DNA of 64,000 nucleotides from Burkholderia cenocepacia (GCF_014211915.1 NZ_CP060039.1:2232001-2296000), one strand, 5' to 3'; counted from the first letter of the stretch, positions 25,326 to 32,457 are shown. Translations and numbers: made by a program. The notes: generated by a model from the sequence alone, not told the origin.

Positions 25326-25667
25326 ATGAAAGAAGAAGTGAAGGCGCGACTGCGGTGCAAGCCCGGGGATTTGGCGATCGTGACGAAATGCGGGGTGGCC
25401 GACCGGATCGGGCTATTGGTGCGGGTGATTGAGAGATGCTGGGACGGGCAGCATGACTGGCTCGTAGTGCTGCAGGGGCCAGGGGTGTGGGCGCGGGGCG
25501 CTGTAACAGGGGAGGTTACTCTGCGCCGGCGTGCATTGCTAAACGACTGGAATTTGACGCCTATCGGCGGGTCGGGTCTTCCAGGCGAAATGGCTCGTCC
25601 GGATTCGGAAGCATCCGAAGCATCAGCGCGAACGTTTGTGCCGGCTCACCAGCCTTGTCTGCCTTGA
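25326..25667 (+). CDS. LexA-controlled small protein, candidate antirepressor
   Basis: A 113-aa protein. Residues 10-80 (CKPGDLAIVTKCGVADRIG, DWLVVLQGPGVWARG) form a small beta domain also present in the gene at 31552-31812. It sits behind a LexA box and runs convergently into the repressor gene, overlapping its 3' end by 107 bp. Because the repressor lacks an autocleavage domain, this gene is the natural candidate for coupling SOS to induction, by protein (Tum-like) or antisense action. That role is inference from position; it could be an ordinary SOS-induced phage gene. Confidence 0.6.
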   Translation: MKEEVKARLRCKPGDLAIVTKCGVADRIGLLVRVIERCWDGQHDWLVVLQGPGVWARGAVTGEVTLRRRALLNDWNLTPIGGSGLPGEMARPDSEASEASARTFVPAHQPCLP

Positions 25668-25956
25668 GGATCGCGTCAATCAGCGCCTTCGCGCCTGCGC
25701 TCGCGGTGACTAGCGCGGAATCGTAGCTTTCAGCGGTATCGGCATCCGGTGTCGGTTTGCCTTTCCCCTCGGCGAGCCATAGTGCGCTCACGCCGAGCGT
25801 GTCGGCAATTTGAGGGAGGCGGCGCGCGCTGTTGCGCGTTCCCGCTTCCAGATTCCCAATCGTTGATTGGGAAACGCCGGCCTTGGCGCCCAATTCCTCT
25901 TGGGATAGGCCGGCTCGGGCACGTGCCCATTTCAGTCTGTCGGCTAGCGTGTACAT
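25561..25956 (-). CDS. XRE-family prophage repressor, no peptidase domain
   Basis: A 131-aa CI-like repressor. Residues 1-60 are an XRE helix-turn-helix (LSQEELGAKAGVSQSTIGNL), then VSALWLAEG, and a short helical C-terminal domain. There is no S24/LexA-type Ser-Lys protease domain, so RecA-stimulated self-cleavage is not expected. Start ATG 25956 overlaps an operator (25956-25971), implying autoregulation. It diverges from the Cro-like gene across operators shared in sequence with the leftward promoter. Confidence 0.85.
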   Translation of the reverse strand: MYTLADRLKWARARAGLSQEELGAKAGVSQSTIGNLEAGTRNSARRLPQIADTLGVSALWLAEGKGKPTPDADTAESYDSALVTASAGAKALIDAILKADKAGEPAQTFALMLRMLPNPDEPFRLEDPTRR

Positions 25957-26021
25957 ATCACAATCGTAATAGAACGACCCATTCGATTTGTGTTGACCGT
26001 GGCAAACACAAATGTGATACT
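25956..26021. promoter_or_regulatory. Divergent repressor/cro promoter-operator region
   Basis: Three operator-like sites: TATCACAATCGTAATA (25956-25971), a half-site CATTCGATTTGTGTTG (25980-25995) and AAACACAAATGTGATA (26004-26019), matching those at 25134-25174. The rightward promoter is TTGACC (25993-25998) and GATACT (26016-26021), 17-bp spacer, predicting a start around 26028. Leftward, a weak TATTAC box (25967-25972) could serve the repressor gene. Confidence 0.65.
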
Positions 26022-26026
26022 GGGCC

Positions 26027-26245
26027 ATGGACATCCAAAAAGCCGTCTCCGACCTTCTCGGTTCGGGACTCACCCAATCCCAGCTGGCCGGTCTCGTTCC
26101 GTGCTCGCAATCCCTCATTTCCGCACTTCTCAGGGGAGTCCGCGGCTCGCGCGTTTCGTACGCGATCGCCGATCGCGTGAGGGCACTTCATAAGGAACGG
26201 TGTGCATCTACCGAGAGCGTGTCGAAGAAAGTGTCCTCGGGCTGA
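26027..26245 (+). CDS. Cro-like HTH regulator
   Basis: A 72-aa helix-turn-helix protein (LTQSQLAGLVPCSQSLISAL) divergent from the repressor, the classic Cro position and size. The only Met start is ATG 26027, which coincides with the predicted transcription start, so the mRNA would have almost no 5' leader. No Shine-Dalgarno precedes it. Confidence 0.75.
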   Translation: MDIQKAVSDLLGSGLTQSQLAGLVPCSQSLISALLRGVRGSRVSYAIADRVRALHKERCASTESVSKKVSSG

Positions 26246-26320
26246 ATGACGATCCGGCCGCGCCGATTTTCTCGGCGTAGTCGATTTGTTCGGCGCGACG
26301 GGGTTGGTTTCGTCGGTGTT

Positions 26321-26347
26321 GGCCAGGTTTGGACCTGGCCTTTATTT
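26321..26347 (+). terminator. tR1-like hairpin downstream of cro
   Basis: GGCCAGGT/ACCTGGCC around TTGG, followed by TTTATTT. It lies between the Cro-like gene and the next early gene, where lambda has tR1, implying that early genes beyond it need read-through or antitermination. Confidence 0.65.
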
Positions 26348-26362
26348 CGCCCCGGGGCCAAC

Positions 26363-26393
26363 TGGGTAAGCAAGTGGGTAACTAACTGGGTAA
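26363..26393 (+). repeat. Three TGGGTAA direct repeats with 12-bp period
   Basis: TGGGTAA occurs at 26363-26369, 26375-26381 and 26387-26393, exactly 12 bp apart and close to helical periodicity. They sit between the tR1-like hairpin and the next gene. They could bind the Cro-like or following HTH protein, or be an RNA element for antitermination. Confidence 0.55.
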
Positions 26394-26408
26394 CGATTGA
26401 TTTTTCGT

Positions 26409-26783
26409 ATGAACCAGACCGAATTCAGGATGTTCGCGCCGTGGGTACAGGCCGCGACGCTGCCGGATGGGGAGATCGAAGCGATGAGCTTCGAGGACTG
26501 CCTCGCGCATGCGCTCGAGCTCGGGCTGCGGCGTTTCGATCGCAAGACGCTCGCACGCAACTGCGGGATCCACTATCCGCATTTCAATGACGTCATCGCC
26601 GGGCGCCGGCCGTTCAACGCGACGAAGCTGCACCTGTTCTGCATGTTCACGGGCTGCGACTACCCGCGGCAGTGGCTCGCCATCCAGGAGCGCAAGGCGA
26701 TCGAGGAATACCGGCGGCTCAGCCAGCAGGCGATCGGCGAGTTCGTCCAGCAGGCATTCGGCCAGCGCCAGGCGGCGGCATGA
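26409..26783 (+). CDS. Phage regulator, HTH-like (CII position)
   Basis: A 124-aa protein. Residues 35-75 (RFDRKTLARNCGIHYPHFND, IAGRRPFNATKLHLF) resemble an XRE-type DNA-binding domain. Being the first gene after cro and the tR1-like hairpin, it occupies the CII position. Start ATG 26409 has no clear Shine-Dalgarno. It overlaps the next gene by 4 bp. Confidence 0.65.
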   Translation: MNQTEFRMFAPWVQAATLPDGEIEAMSFEDCLAHALELGLRRFDRKTLARNCGIHYPHFNDVIAGRRPFNATKLHLFCMFTGCDYPRQWLAIQERKAIEEYRRLSQQAIGEFVQQAFGQRQAAA

Positions 26784-27004
26784 CGTTGACGCTCAGCCAC
26801 CGCGACGTCGGCAAGCACTTCGCCCGCAAGCTCGGGCGCCCCATGACGTACCTCGGCATCGTCGAGGAAAAGCACCTTTTCATCTTCCGCGATCCCCCAC
26901 AGGACTACCTCGCGTTCCGGGCCGACCAGCTCTGGATGCTCGAGCGCGTGCGTCCCGAGGCGGCGCCGATCGACAGCAACAAGAAGGAGGGCGGCTCGTG
27001 CTGA
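26780..27004 (+). CDS. Small phage hypothetical protein
   Basis: A 74-aa protein (MTLTLSHRDVGKHFARKLGR) with a beta-rich centre (MTYLGIVEEKHLFIFRD) and a C-terminus rich in charged residues. ATGA overlap with the preceding regulator. Function unknown. Confidence 0.6.
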   Translation: MTLTLSHRDVGKHFARKLGRPMTYLGIVEEKHLFIFRDPPQDYLAFRADQLWMLERVRPEAAPIDSNKKEGGSC

Positions 27005-27225
27005 CCCAACTGTTCGAGCGCGCGGCGTTCCGCGCAGGTTGGCGCGCCGCGCGCGCCGGCGTCCCATTCCACGAGAATCCGCTGCGCGGCGCGCTCGCGC
27101 AGTTCGCGAAGCAGTGGGGGCGCGGCTGGGCCGCGGCGAACGACTGCCCGCGTCCGTACAGCTTCTACGACTGGGAGCAGGGCATCTGCGCGGCGTCAGC
27201 TGTGCCGTATCAGGAGGCAGCGTGA
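26998..27225 (+). CDS. RMF-like small protein (ribosome modulation factor type)
   Basis: A 75-aa protein from GTG 26998 with a near-perfect AAGGAGG 9 bases upstream; no in-frame ATG fits. FRAGWRAARAGVPFHENP followed by a W-x-x-GW segment (KQWGRGWAAA) follows the spacing of ribosome modulation factor, which dimerises 70S ribosomes. Similarity is at pattern level only, and it may simply share the short RMF-like fold. Overlaps both neighbours by a few bases. Confidence 0.55.
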   Translation: MLTQLFERAAFRAGWRAARAGVPFHENPLRGALAQFAKQWGRGWAAANDCPRPYSFYDWEQGICAASAVPYQEAA

Positions 27226-27512
27226 AGCGCCCATCGAAAGCCGCGATCGCCCGCGAAAACGTCAGCCGGCTGGCGTCGATCGGCCTCGCCGCGCTCGAGT
27301 ATGACCATGCACGTGTCGACGCGAATGCTGAGCGCAAGTCGCTGATTGCCGCCCGCAAGCTCTGGAGCGAAGACCCCGAGCGCAGCGACGACACGCCGCA
27401 CGAGTGCGAAGAGCAATACGCGCTGTCTGCGAAGAAACGCACGCAGGCCCGCGCCAGACTGCTTCGACAGATCGCGCGGTACCGTGAATGGCTGGACGAG
27501 GTAACGGCATGA
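27222..27512 (+). CDS. Small phage hypothetical protein, helical
   Basis: A 96-aa basic helical protein starting at GTG 27222 (GTGA overlap; CAGGAGG upstream). It begins VKRPSKAAIARENVSRLASI and ends RLLRQIARYREWLDEVTA. Probably one long helical hairpin. Function unknown. Confidence 0.6.
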   Translation: MKRPSKAAIARENVSRLASIGLAALEYDHARVDANAERKSLIAARKLWSEDPERSDDTPHECEEQYALSAKKRTQARARLLRQIARYREWLDEVTA

Positions 27513-28378
27513 CGTGGGCGCACGACGACCTCGCCAAGGATCTCGCCGCGCATCTTCGCGGCGCGTCCGATCGCCTCGTATGGACCGACATGCAGCTCGG
27601 TCCGGCGGGATCGCCGCGGCCGGACGTCTACACGGTGCCGTGCTCGTTCGCGCGGTTCCAGCCGGTCGCGTACGAATGCAAGATCAGCGTCGCCGATTTC
27701 CGGCGAGACGTGACGGCTGGCAAGTGGACGTCGTACCTGCGCTTCGCCGCCGGCGTGATCTTCGCCGCGCCCGCCGGGCTGTTGAAGAAAGAAGACATCC
27801 CCGCCGGCTGCGGCCTGATCGTGCGCGGCCCGGATGGCTGGCGGTCGCTGAAGGGCCCGACGCTGAAGAACGTCGACAACTTGCCGCGCGACGCGTGGAT
27901 CAAGCTGATCATCGACGGTCTCGCGCGGCTCGCGGATCAAAACCACGACCAGCTGCGTGCAGGTCTGTACAACGAATGGACGATCGAAAAGAAGCTTCGC
28001 GTGCGCCTCGGCAACATCGTCGCGGATGCCGTGCTGGACCAGCTGCATGCGGAACGCCGACTGAAGACCGCCACCGAGCGGCTCGAGAACCTGGCCGAAG
28101 AGGCGGAAAAAGAACGGCGGCTGATCCTCGATCGCGCGAAGGAGCATGCGGAGCGCGACGCGATGCAAATCGACAGCGCGCGCGGCGAGCTCGCGCGTGC
28201 GCTCGGGCTGCCGGCGAGCGCTGGGGCATGGGAAATTGCCAGCGCCTGCAAGCAGGCCGTGCGCCGCGTCAGCATCGATTCCGAGGTCAAGCGACTCCGT
28301 CAGCAGCTCGAGCGCATACAGGCTGCGATCGAGTCGGCTGCCGAGCCGCTGCCGCACATCGCGCGGGAGGTGGTGTGA
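27509..28378 (+). CDS. MmcB-like PD-(D/E)XK-fold protein with coiled-coil extension
   Basis: A 289-aa protein. Residues 1-130 match the MmcB pattern: PRPDVYTVPCS, AYECKISVADFRRDV with E-x-K as nuclease-fold core, GKWTSYLRFAAG and FAAPAGLLKKEDIP. The family is linked to DNA repair in Caulobacter. The C-terminal 150 residues are a charged coiled coil, absent from short MmcB. ATG 27509 overlaps the upstream stop (ATGA). Likely acts on replicating or damaged phage DNA. Confidence 0.75.
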   Translation: MTWAHDDLAKDLAAHLRGASDRLVWTDMQLGPAGSPRPDVYTVPCSFARFQPVAYECKISVADFRRDVTAGKWTSYLRFAAGVIFAAPAGLLKKEDIPAGCGLIVRGPDGWRSLKGPTLKNVDNLPRDAWIKLIIDGLARLADQNHDQLRAGLYNEWTIEKKLRVRLGNIVADAVLDQLHAERRLKTATERLENLAEEAEKERRLILDRAKEHAERDAMQIDSARGELARALGLPASAGAWEIASACKQAVRRVSIDSEVKRLRQQLERIQAAIESAAEPLPHIAREVV

Positions 28379-29481
28379 ACTGGATCGACCGTTCCCACCG
28401 CGGCGACTGCCGCGACCTGATGCGCGCGATGATCGCCGACGGCGTGCGCGTGCAGACGATCGTGACCTCGCCGCCGTACTGGGGCCTGCGCTCGTATCTG
28501 CCCGACGGCCACCCGGACAAGCATCGCGAGATCGGCCAGGAGCCGACGCTGCGCGAGTTCATCGACACGCTGGTCGGCGTGTTCGACCTCGCGCGCGAGC
28601 TGCTCGCCGATGACGGCACGCTCTGGCTGAACATGGGCGACGCGTACAACACTGGCACGACAGCGCGACGGCCGTCGTCGAAGTCGTCGAATCACGGTCG
28701 ATGGTCGGACAACCGGAGCGACGAGCTGATCGGGTCGGCGCGCGCCCATGCGGCAGGGATGAAAACGAAAGACCTGATGGGTCAGCCGTGGCGCCTCGCG
28801 TTCGCGCTACAGGACGCCGGCTGGTATCTGCGGCAGGACATCATCTGGCACAAACCCAACCCGATGCCCGAGAGCGTGCGCGATCGCTGCACGAAGGCGC
28901 ACGAGTACCTCTTTCTGCTCAGCAAGAGCGAGCGGTACTACTTCGACCAGGCCGCGATTCTCGAACCGGTCAGCCCGAACACGCACGCGCGCCTGTCGCA
29001 GAACGTGCAGTCGCAGATTGGCAGCGAGCGCGCGAACGGCGGGGCGAAGACGAACGGGAACATGAAGGCCGTCGGCCGCGGCGTTGGCTGGGGACACGGC
29101 ACCGACGCTGACGAGCGTTCGCGCGGCCGCGTGAAGCGGAAGCTGGCTGACGAAGGCGGCACGAAGAACAACGCCAGCTTCGACGAGGCGATGGCGATCA
29201 TGCCGACCGAGCGCAACCGTCGTTCCGTTTGGACCATCCCGACGCAGTCGTACAGCGGCGCGCACTTTGCCACGTTTCCGGAAGCGCTCGTCGAGCCCTG
29301 CGTGATGGCCGGCAGCCGGCCGGGCCACGTCGTGCTCGATCCGTTCTTCGGCAGCGGCACCGTCGGCCAGGTCGCGCAGCGGCTCGGCCGACGCTTCCTC
29401 GGCTGCGAACTGAACCCGGACTACGAGCAGCTGCAGCGCGATCGCCTGCGGCAGCCCGGCCTCGTGTTGGAGATGTCGTGA
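28375..29481 (+). CDS. Beta-class DNA methyltransferase (N4-C or N6-A)
   Basis: A 368-aa methyltransferase. Motif IV is TSPPYWGL at residues 31-38 and motif I DPFFGSGTVG near residue 322, the permuted beta-class order; the middle 150 residues hold the target recognition region. SPPY leaves m4C or m6A open. Start is GTG 28375 in a GTGA overlap. No restriction partner is adjacent, so it is a solitary phage methylase, probably anti-restriction or regulatory. Confidence 0.9.
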   Translation: MNWIDRSHRGDCRDLMRAMIADGVRVQTIVTSPPYWGLRSYLPDGHPDKHREIGQEPTLREFIDTLVGVFDLARELLADDGTLWLNMGDAYNTGTTARRPSSKSSNHGRWSDNRSDELIGSARAHAAGMKTKDLMGQPWRLAFALQDAGWYLRQDIIWHKPNPMPESVRDRCTKAHEYLFLLSKSERYYFDQAAILEPVSPNTHARLSQNVQSQIGSERANGGAKTNGNMKAVGRGVGWGHGTDADERSRGRVKRKLADEGGTKNNASFDEAMAIMPTERNRRSVWTIPTQSYSGAHFATFPEALVEPCVMAGSRPGHVVLDPFFGSGTVGQVAQRLGRRFLGCELNPDYEQLQRDRLRQPGLVLEMS

Positions 29482-30455
29482 TGGACCGGCCGACCCTTCA
29501 CGTCGTCTCGCTGTCCGGCGGGAAGGACAGCACCGCGACGCTGCTCGTCGCGCTCGAGCTGCACGGCCGCGAGAACGTCCGCGCCGTGTTTGCCGACACC
29601 GGCAACGAGCACGAGTCGACGTACGAATACGCGCTTGAATACCTGCCGCGCGCGCTCGGCATCTCCGTCGACGTGGTGCGCGCCGACTTCACCGACGAGT
29701 TCGCGACGAAGCGCGCGAACCTCGCGCGGATCGCGGCGGGCGAGCCGGAGTCGGCCGTCTACGGTAAGCGGCAGTTCAACTATGCCTGGACGGCCGAGGC
29801 CGCTGGGCGCGCGCTTGAGCTGCTGCATCCGACGGGCAATCCGTACCTCGACGTGTGCATGTTGAAAGGCGGATTCCCGTCGCGGAAGCGCCAATACTGC
29901 ACCGAGTATTTGAAGCGCAACCCGATCACCGAGTACCAGCTTGAACTGATCGACCGTGGGTTCGCTGTCGAATCGTGGCAGGGTGTGCGCGCGGACGAAA
30001 GCGAGGCGCGGCGCTGGTTGCCGTCGTATGAGGATCGGGGCGGCTACTACGCCGTCTACCGGCCGATCCTGCGCTGGAACGTGGCCGACGTCTTCGAGGC
30101 GCATGCGCTCGTTGGCATCCGGCCGAATCCGCTTTATCGGCAGGGAATGTCGCGCGTCGGCTGCATGCCGTGCATCAACTCGTCGAAGGCTGAGTTGCGC
30201 GAGATCGCGCGACGCTTTCCGGAACACATCGAGCGGATCGCTGAATGGGAGCGTCTGGTTACCGCAGTCTGCCGTCCCCGCTCGCCGGCCACATTCATGC
30301 ATCTCAGCGGCCGTGGCGGCCATACCGGCGCCGAGTCGCATATCTGGCAGGTCGTCGAATGGGCGAAGACCACTCGCGGCGGCCGCCAATACGACCTTCT
30401 CGCGGACGCCGAGCCGGCGACCGCATGCGCCTCGGCGTATGGACTTTGCGAATGA
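29481..30455 (+). CDS. Phage PAPS-reductase-family protein (PP-loop)
   Basis: A 324-aa member of the PAPS reductase/DndC-like superfamily. PP-loop SGGKDST at residues 12-18 binds ATP or an adenylylated substrate; QYCTEYLKRNP and SRVGCMPCINSSK carry conserved Cys. Directly coupled to the methyltransferase (TGATG), so it may take part in sulfur- or nucleotide-based modification, as DndC does in phosphorothioation, but no DndA/D/E partners are here and ordinary sulfonucleotide reduction is not excluded. Confidence 0.85.
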   Translation: MDRPTLHVVSLSGGKDSTATLLVALELHGRENVRAVFADTGNEHESTYEYALEYLPRALGISVDVVRADFTDEFATKRANLARIAAGEPESAVYGKRQFNYAWTAEAAGRALELLHPTGNPYLDVCMLKGGFPSRKRQYCTEYLKRNPITEYQLELIDRGFAVESWQGVRADESEARRWLPSYEDRGGYYAVYRPILRWNVADVFEAHALVGIRPNPLYRQGMSRVGCMPCINSSKAELREIARRFPEHIERIAEWERLVTAVCRPRSPATFMHLSGRGGHTGAESHIWQVVEWAKTTRGGRQYDLLADAEPATACASAYGLCE

Positions 30456-31555
30456 ACGATCTCCCGAATCCTCTCACCGATTCAACGTGCGACCTGCGCG
30501 CCTTTCCGTTCATGCCACTCGACGTCGTGCGCCTGCGCGACAGCGACATCGCAGCACTGTCGACGGCCGAGGAGTTTCGCGCTGCGGTGCTGCTCTGGTG
30601 CGCGTCGTGGCACCAGGTGCCTGCGGCGTCGCTTCCTGACGATGATCGCGTGCTCGCACAACTGGCCGGCTACGGCCGCGTCGTCGCTGAATGGAGAAAG
30701 GTGCGCGCCGGCGCACTGCGCGGCTGGCTGAAGTGCGTCGACGGCCGACTCTATCACCCCGTCGTCGCCGAAAAGGCGCGCGACGCGTGGGCCGCAAAGC
30801 ACGAGCAGCGGTACAAGACCGAGTGTGCGCGCATCAAGAAGCACAACCAGCGCCATGGGACCGACATCGAGTTCCCGACGTTCGAGGAGTTTTTGTCCCC
30901 CGATTATCGCGATCCTGTCCCTAGGGACAAACGAAAGGCGTCCCCGGGGACAACCGCAAAACGTCCCCCGGGACAAGCTGGTGATGTCCCCCCAACTGTC
31001 CCCCGGGAAACAGCATCCAAGGGACAGGGAGAGGGAGAAGTAAACCTAAAAGCAAGCGGCGGCGGCACAGCACACGCAGTAGGCGACGACCCGTTGAACG
31101 CCGCCGCCGCTTTCGTCGAAATCCTTCGCTCGTCGGGCGTCGGCTTCGCCGCCGATGACGCGCGGTTGGTGAGCTGGCCCGGGCGCGGCGTGACGGCGGA
31201 CGACCTGCGTGCGGCCATTGGTACGGGCCGCAAGCGCCGTGAGCGCGAGCGCTCCGAGCAGCCGCTGAACCTCGGCTTGCTCGAGCTGATCCTCGGCGAT
31301 CTGCTCGCCGCGCGTGCCGCGAAGCCTGCGCCGGGGACACGCACCGTCGGCGACTGGTGGCGCTCGTGGACCGGCATCGTCGAGCATGGGCTCGCGCTCG
31401 GCATCGAGCAGGGCCGCGACGAACCTCCGTTCGATTTCAAGCTGCGCGTGTTCGACGCGGCCGGCGACGGCCCGTGGTGGGACGACCACAACCGCGCGTT
31501 TCGCAACACTGCCGGCCCGGTCGCGGCCGGCGCTTTGATGGGGGAAGGGCGATGA
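30452..31555 (+). CDS. DUF1376 replication-type protein
   Basis: A 367-aa protein with an N-terminal DUF1376 domain (FPFMPLDVVRLRDSDIAAL, WCASWHQVPAASLPDDD, DGRLYHPVVAEKARDAW), typical of phage replication initiators, then a Pro/Lys-rich linker encoded by the TGTCCC/GGGACA repeat cluster, and a C-terminal domain with WWRSWTGIVEHGLALGI. The layout resembles lambda O, with the origin inside the initiator gene. ATG 30452 overlaps the previous stop. Confidence 0.82.
   Translation: MNDLPNPLTDSTCDLRAFPFMPLDVVRLRDSDIAALSTAEEFRAAVLLWCASWHQVPAASLPDDDRVLAQLAGYGRVVAEWRKVRAGALRGWLKCVDGRLYHPVVAEKARDAWAAKHEQRYKTECARIKKHNQRHGTDIEFPTFEEFLSPDYRDPVPRDKRKASPGTTAKRPPGQAGDVPPTVPRETASKGQGEGEVNLKASGGGTAHAVGDDPLNAAAAFVEILRSSGVGFAADDARLVSWPGRGVTADDLRAAIGTGRKRRERERSEQPLNLGLLELILGDLLAARAAKPAPGTRTVGDWWRSWTGIVEHGLALGIEQGRDEPPFDFKLRVFDAAGDGPWWDDHNRAFRNTAGPVAAGALMGEGR
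30894..31026. other. Candidate replication origin: cluster of TGTCCC/GGGACA sites
   Basis: About ten copies of TGTCCC or its complement lie within 133 bp inside the replication gene. Several form palindromes: TGTCCCTAGGGACA (30916-30929), GTCCCCGGGGAC (30940-30951) and GTCCCCCGGGAC (30963-30974); single sites at 30894, 30985, 30997 and 31021. Iteron-like spacing in an initiator gene suggests the phage origin. Confidence 0.65.
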
Positions 31556-31812
31556 ACTGCAAAGTCGGCGACATGGCCGTGATCACGCGCGGCAAAGCCC
31601 GCGACCGCATCGTCGAGGTGAAGGCACCCTACGGCGACTACCTGGGCTTCGGCTTCTGCTGGTACGTCGAGGCACCGACGCCGATCCCGGGGACGGACGT
31701 TCTCACGTTTCGGCCATGTGAGCTCAAGACGGGGTGGATTCCCGATGCGTGGCTGCGCCCGATCAGCGGCGTGCCGGTGACGGACAACGTGAGCGATGAG
31801 GTGTCGGCATGA
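31552..31812 (+). CDS. Small beta-domain phage protein, paralogue of 25326 gene
   Basis: An 86-aa protein (MNCKVGDMAVITRGKARDRI) ending DAWLRPISGVPVTDN. Its plan (C-K-x-GD-x-A-(I/V)-(V/I)-T, a central Trp and a final LxPI(G/S)G) matches the LexA-controlled protein at 25326-25667. Probably an SH3-like barrel. ATGA overlaps on both sides. Function unknown. Confidence 0.65.
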   Translation: MNCKVGDMAVITRGKARDRIVEVKAPYGDYLGFGFCWYVEAPTPIPGTDVLTFRPCELKTGWIPDAWLRPISGVPVTDNVSDEVSA

Positions 31813-31979
31813 CGAAGCCCCGCATTTTCCGCGCGATCTTTCGCTCGTACATCGGTTTCGAGTGGGTTTGTCGCTCGAACGGTGCAACGGGTTTGGGAAG
31901 CACGCCACAAGAGGCATACGCGCATTGGAAGTCGGCGTATTGGGAGCCTGCCGAGCAATACGGGAGGGGCCTGAAGTGA
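31809..31979 (+). CDS. Micro phage hypothetical protein
   Basis: A 56-aa protein (MTKPRIFRAIFRSYIGFEWV) with a Trp-rich C-terminal half (AYAHWKSAYWEPAEQYG). Short, but 4-bp overlaps with both neighbours (ATGA, GTGA) and full use of the gap argue that it is translated. AT-richer than its neighbours. Function unknown. Confidence 0.6.
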   Translation: MTKPRIFRAIFRSYIGFEWVCRSNGATGLGSTPQEAYAHWKSAYWEPAEQYGRGLK

Positions 31980-32446
31980 CCCAGCAATCGCTCATCGCGG
32001 CGTCGCCGATCGCGCAGCGCGTCGAGTTCGTCGTTCCCGGCACGCCGGTCGCGAAGGGGCGCCCGAAGTTCGCGCGCCGCGGCGCGCACGTCACGACCTA
32101 CACGCCCGAGAAGACCGAACGGTATGAAAACCTCGTGAAGATGGCCGCACGCGCGGCGATGCGCAGCGCCTCGCCCTACGCCGGCCCCATCCGCCTGATC
32201 GTGCACATCGGTCTGCCGATCCCGGCGAGTTGGTCGAACAAGCGCCAGGGCGAAGCGGCCGCCGGCGCCATCGGCGCGACGAAGAAGCCGGACGCCGACA
32301 ACGTTGTCAAGGCGTTGAAGGACGGCATGAACGGGGTGGTGTACGTCGACGATGGCCAGGTCGTCGACCTCTGGGTGTCGAAGCGCTACGCGCGCACGCC
32401 GGGTGTGCGCATCGAGGCGATCGAGTTGAATTTGAAGTCAGCATAA
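31976..32446 (+). CDS. rusA: RusA-family Holliday-junction resolvase
   Basis: A 156-aa RusA-type endonuclease. FVVPGTPVAKGRPKFARRG at the N-terminus and the catalytic block TKKPDADNVVKALKDG with VVYVDDGQV provide the conserved Asp residues. It resolves recombination or replication intermediates before packaging. Start is GTG 31976 in a GTGA overlap. Confidence 0.92.
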   Translation: MTQQSLIAASPIAQRVEFVVPGTPVAKGRPKFARRGAHVTTYTPEKTERYENLVKMAARAAMRSASPYAGPIRLIVHIGLPIPASWSNKRQGEAAAGAIGATKKPDADNVVKALKDGMNGVVYVDDGQVVDLWVSKRYARTPGVRIEAIELNLKSA

Positions 32447-32457
32447 GGAGCGGGGCC

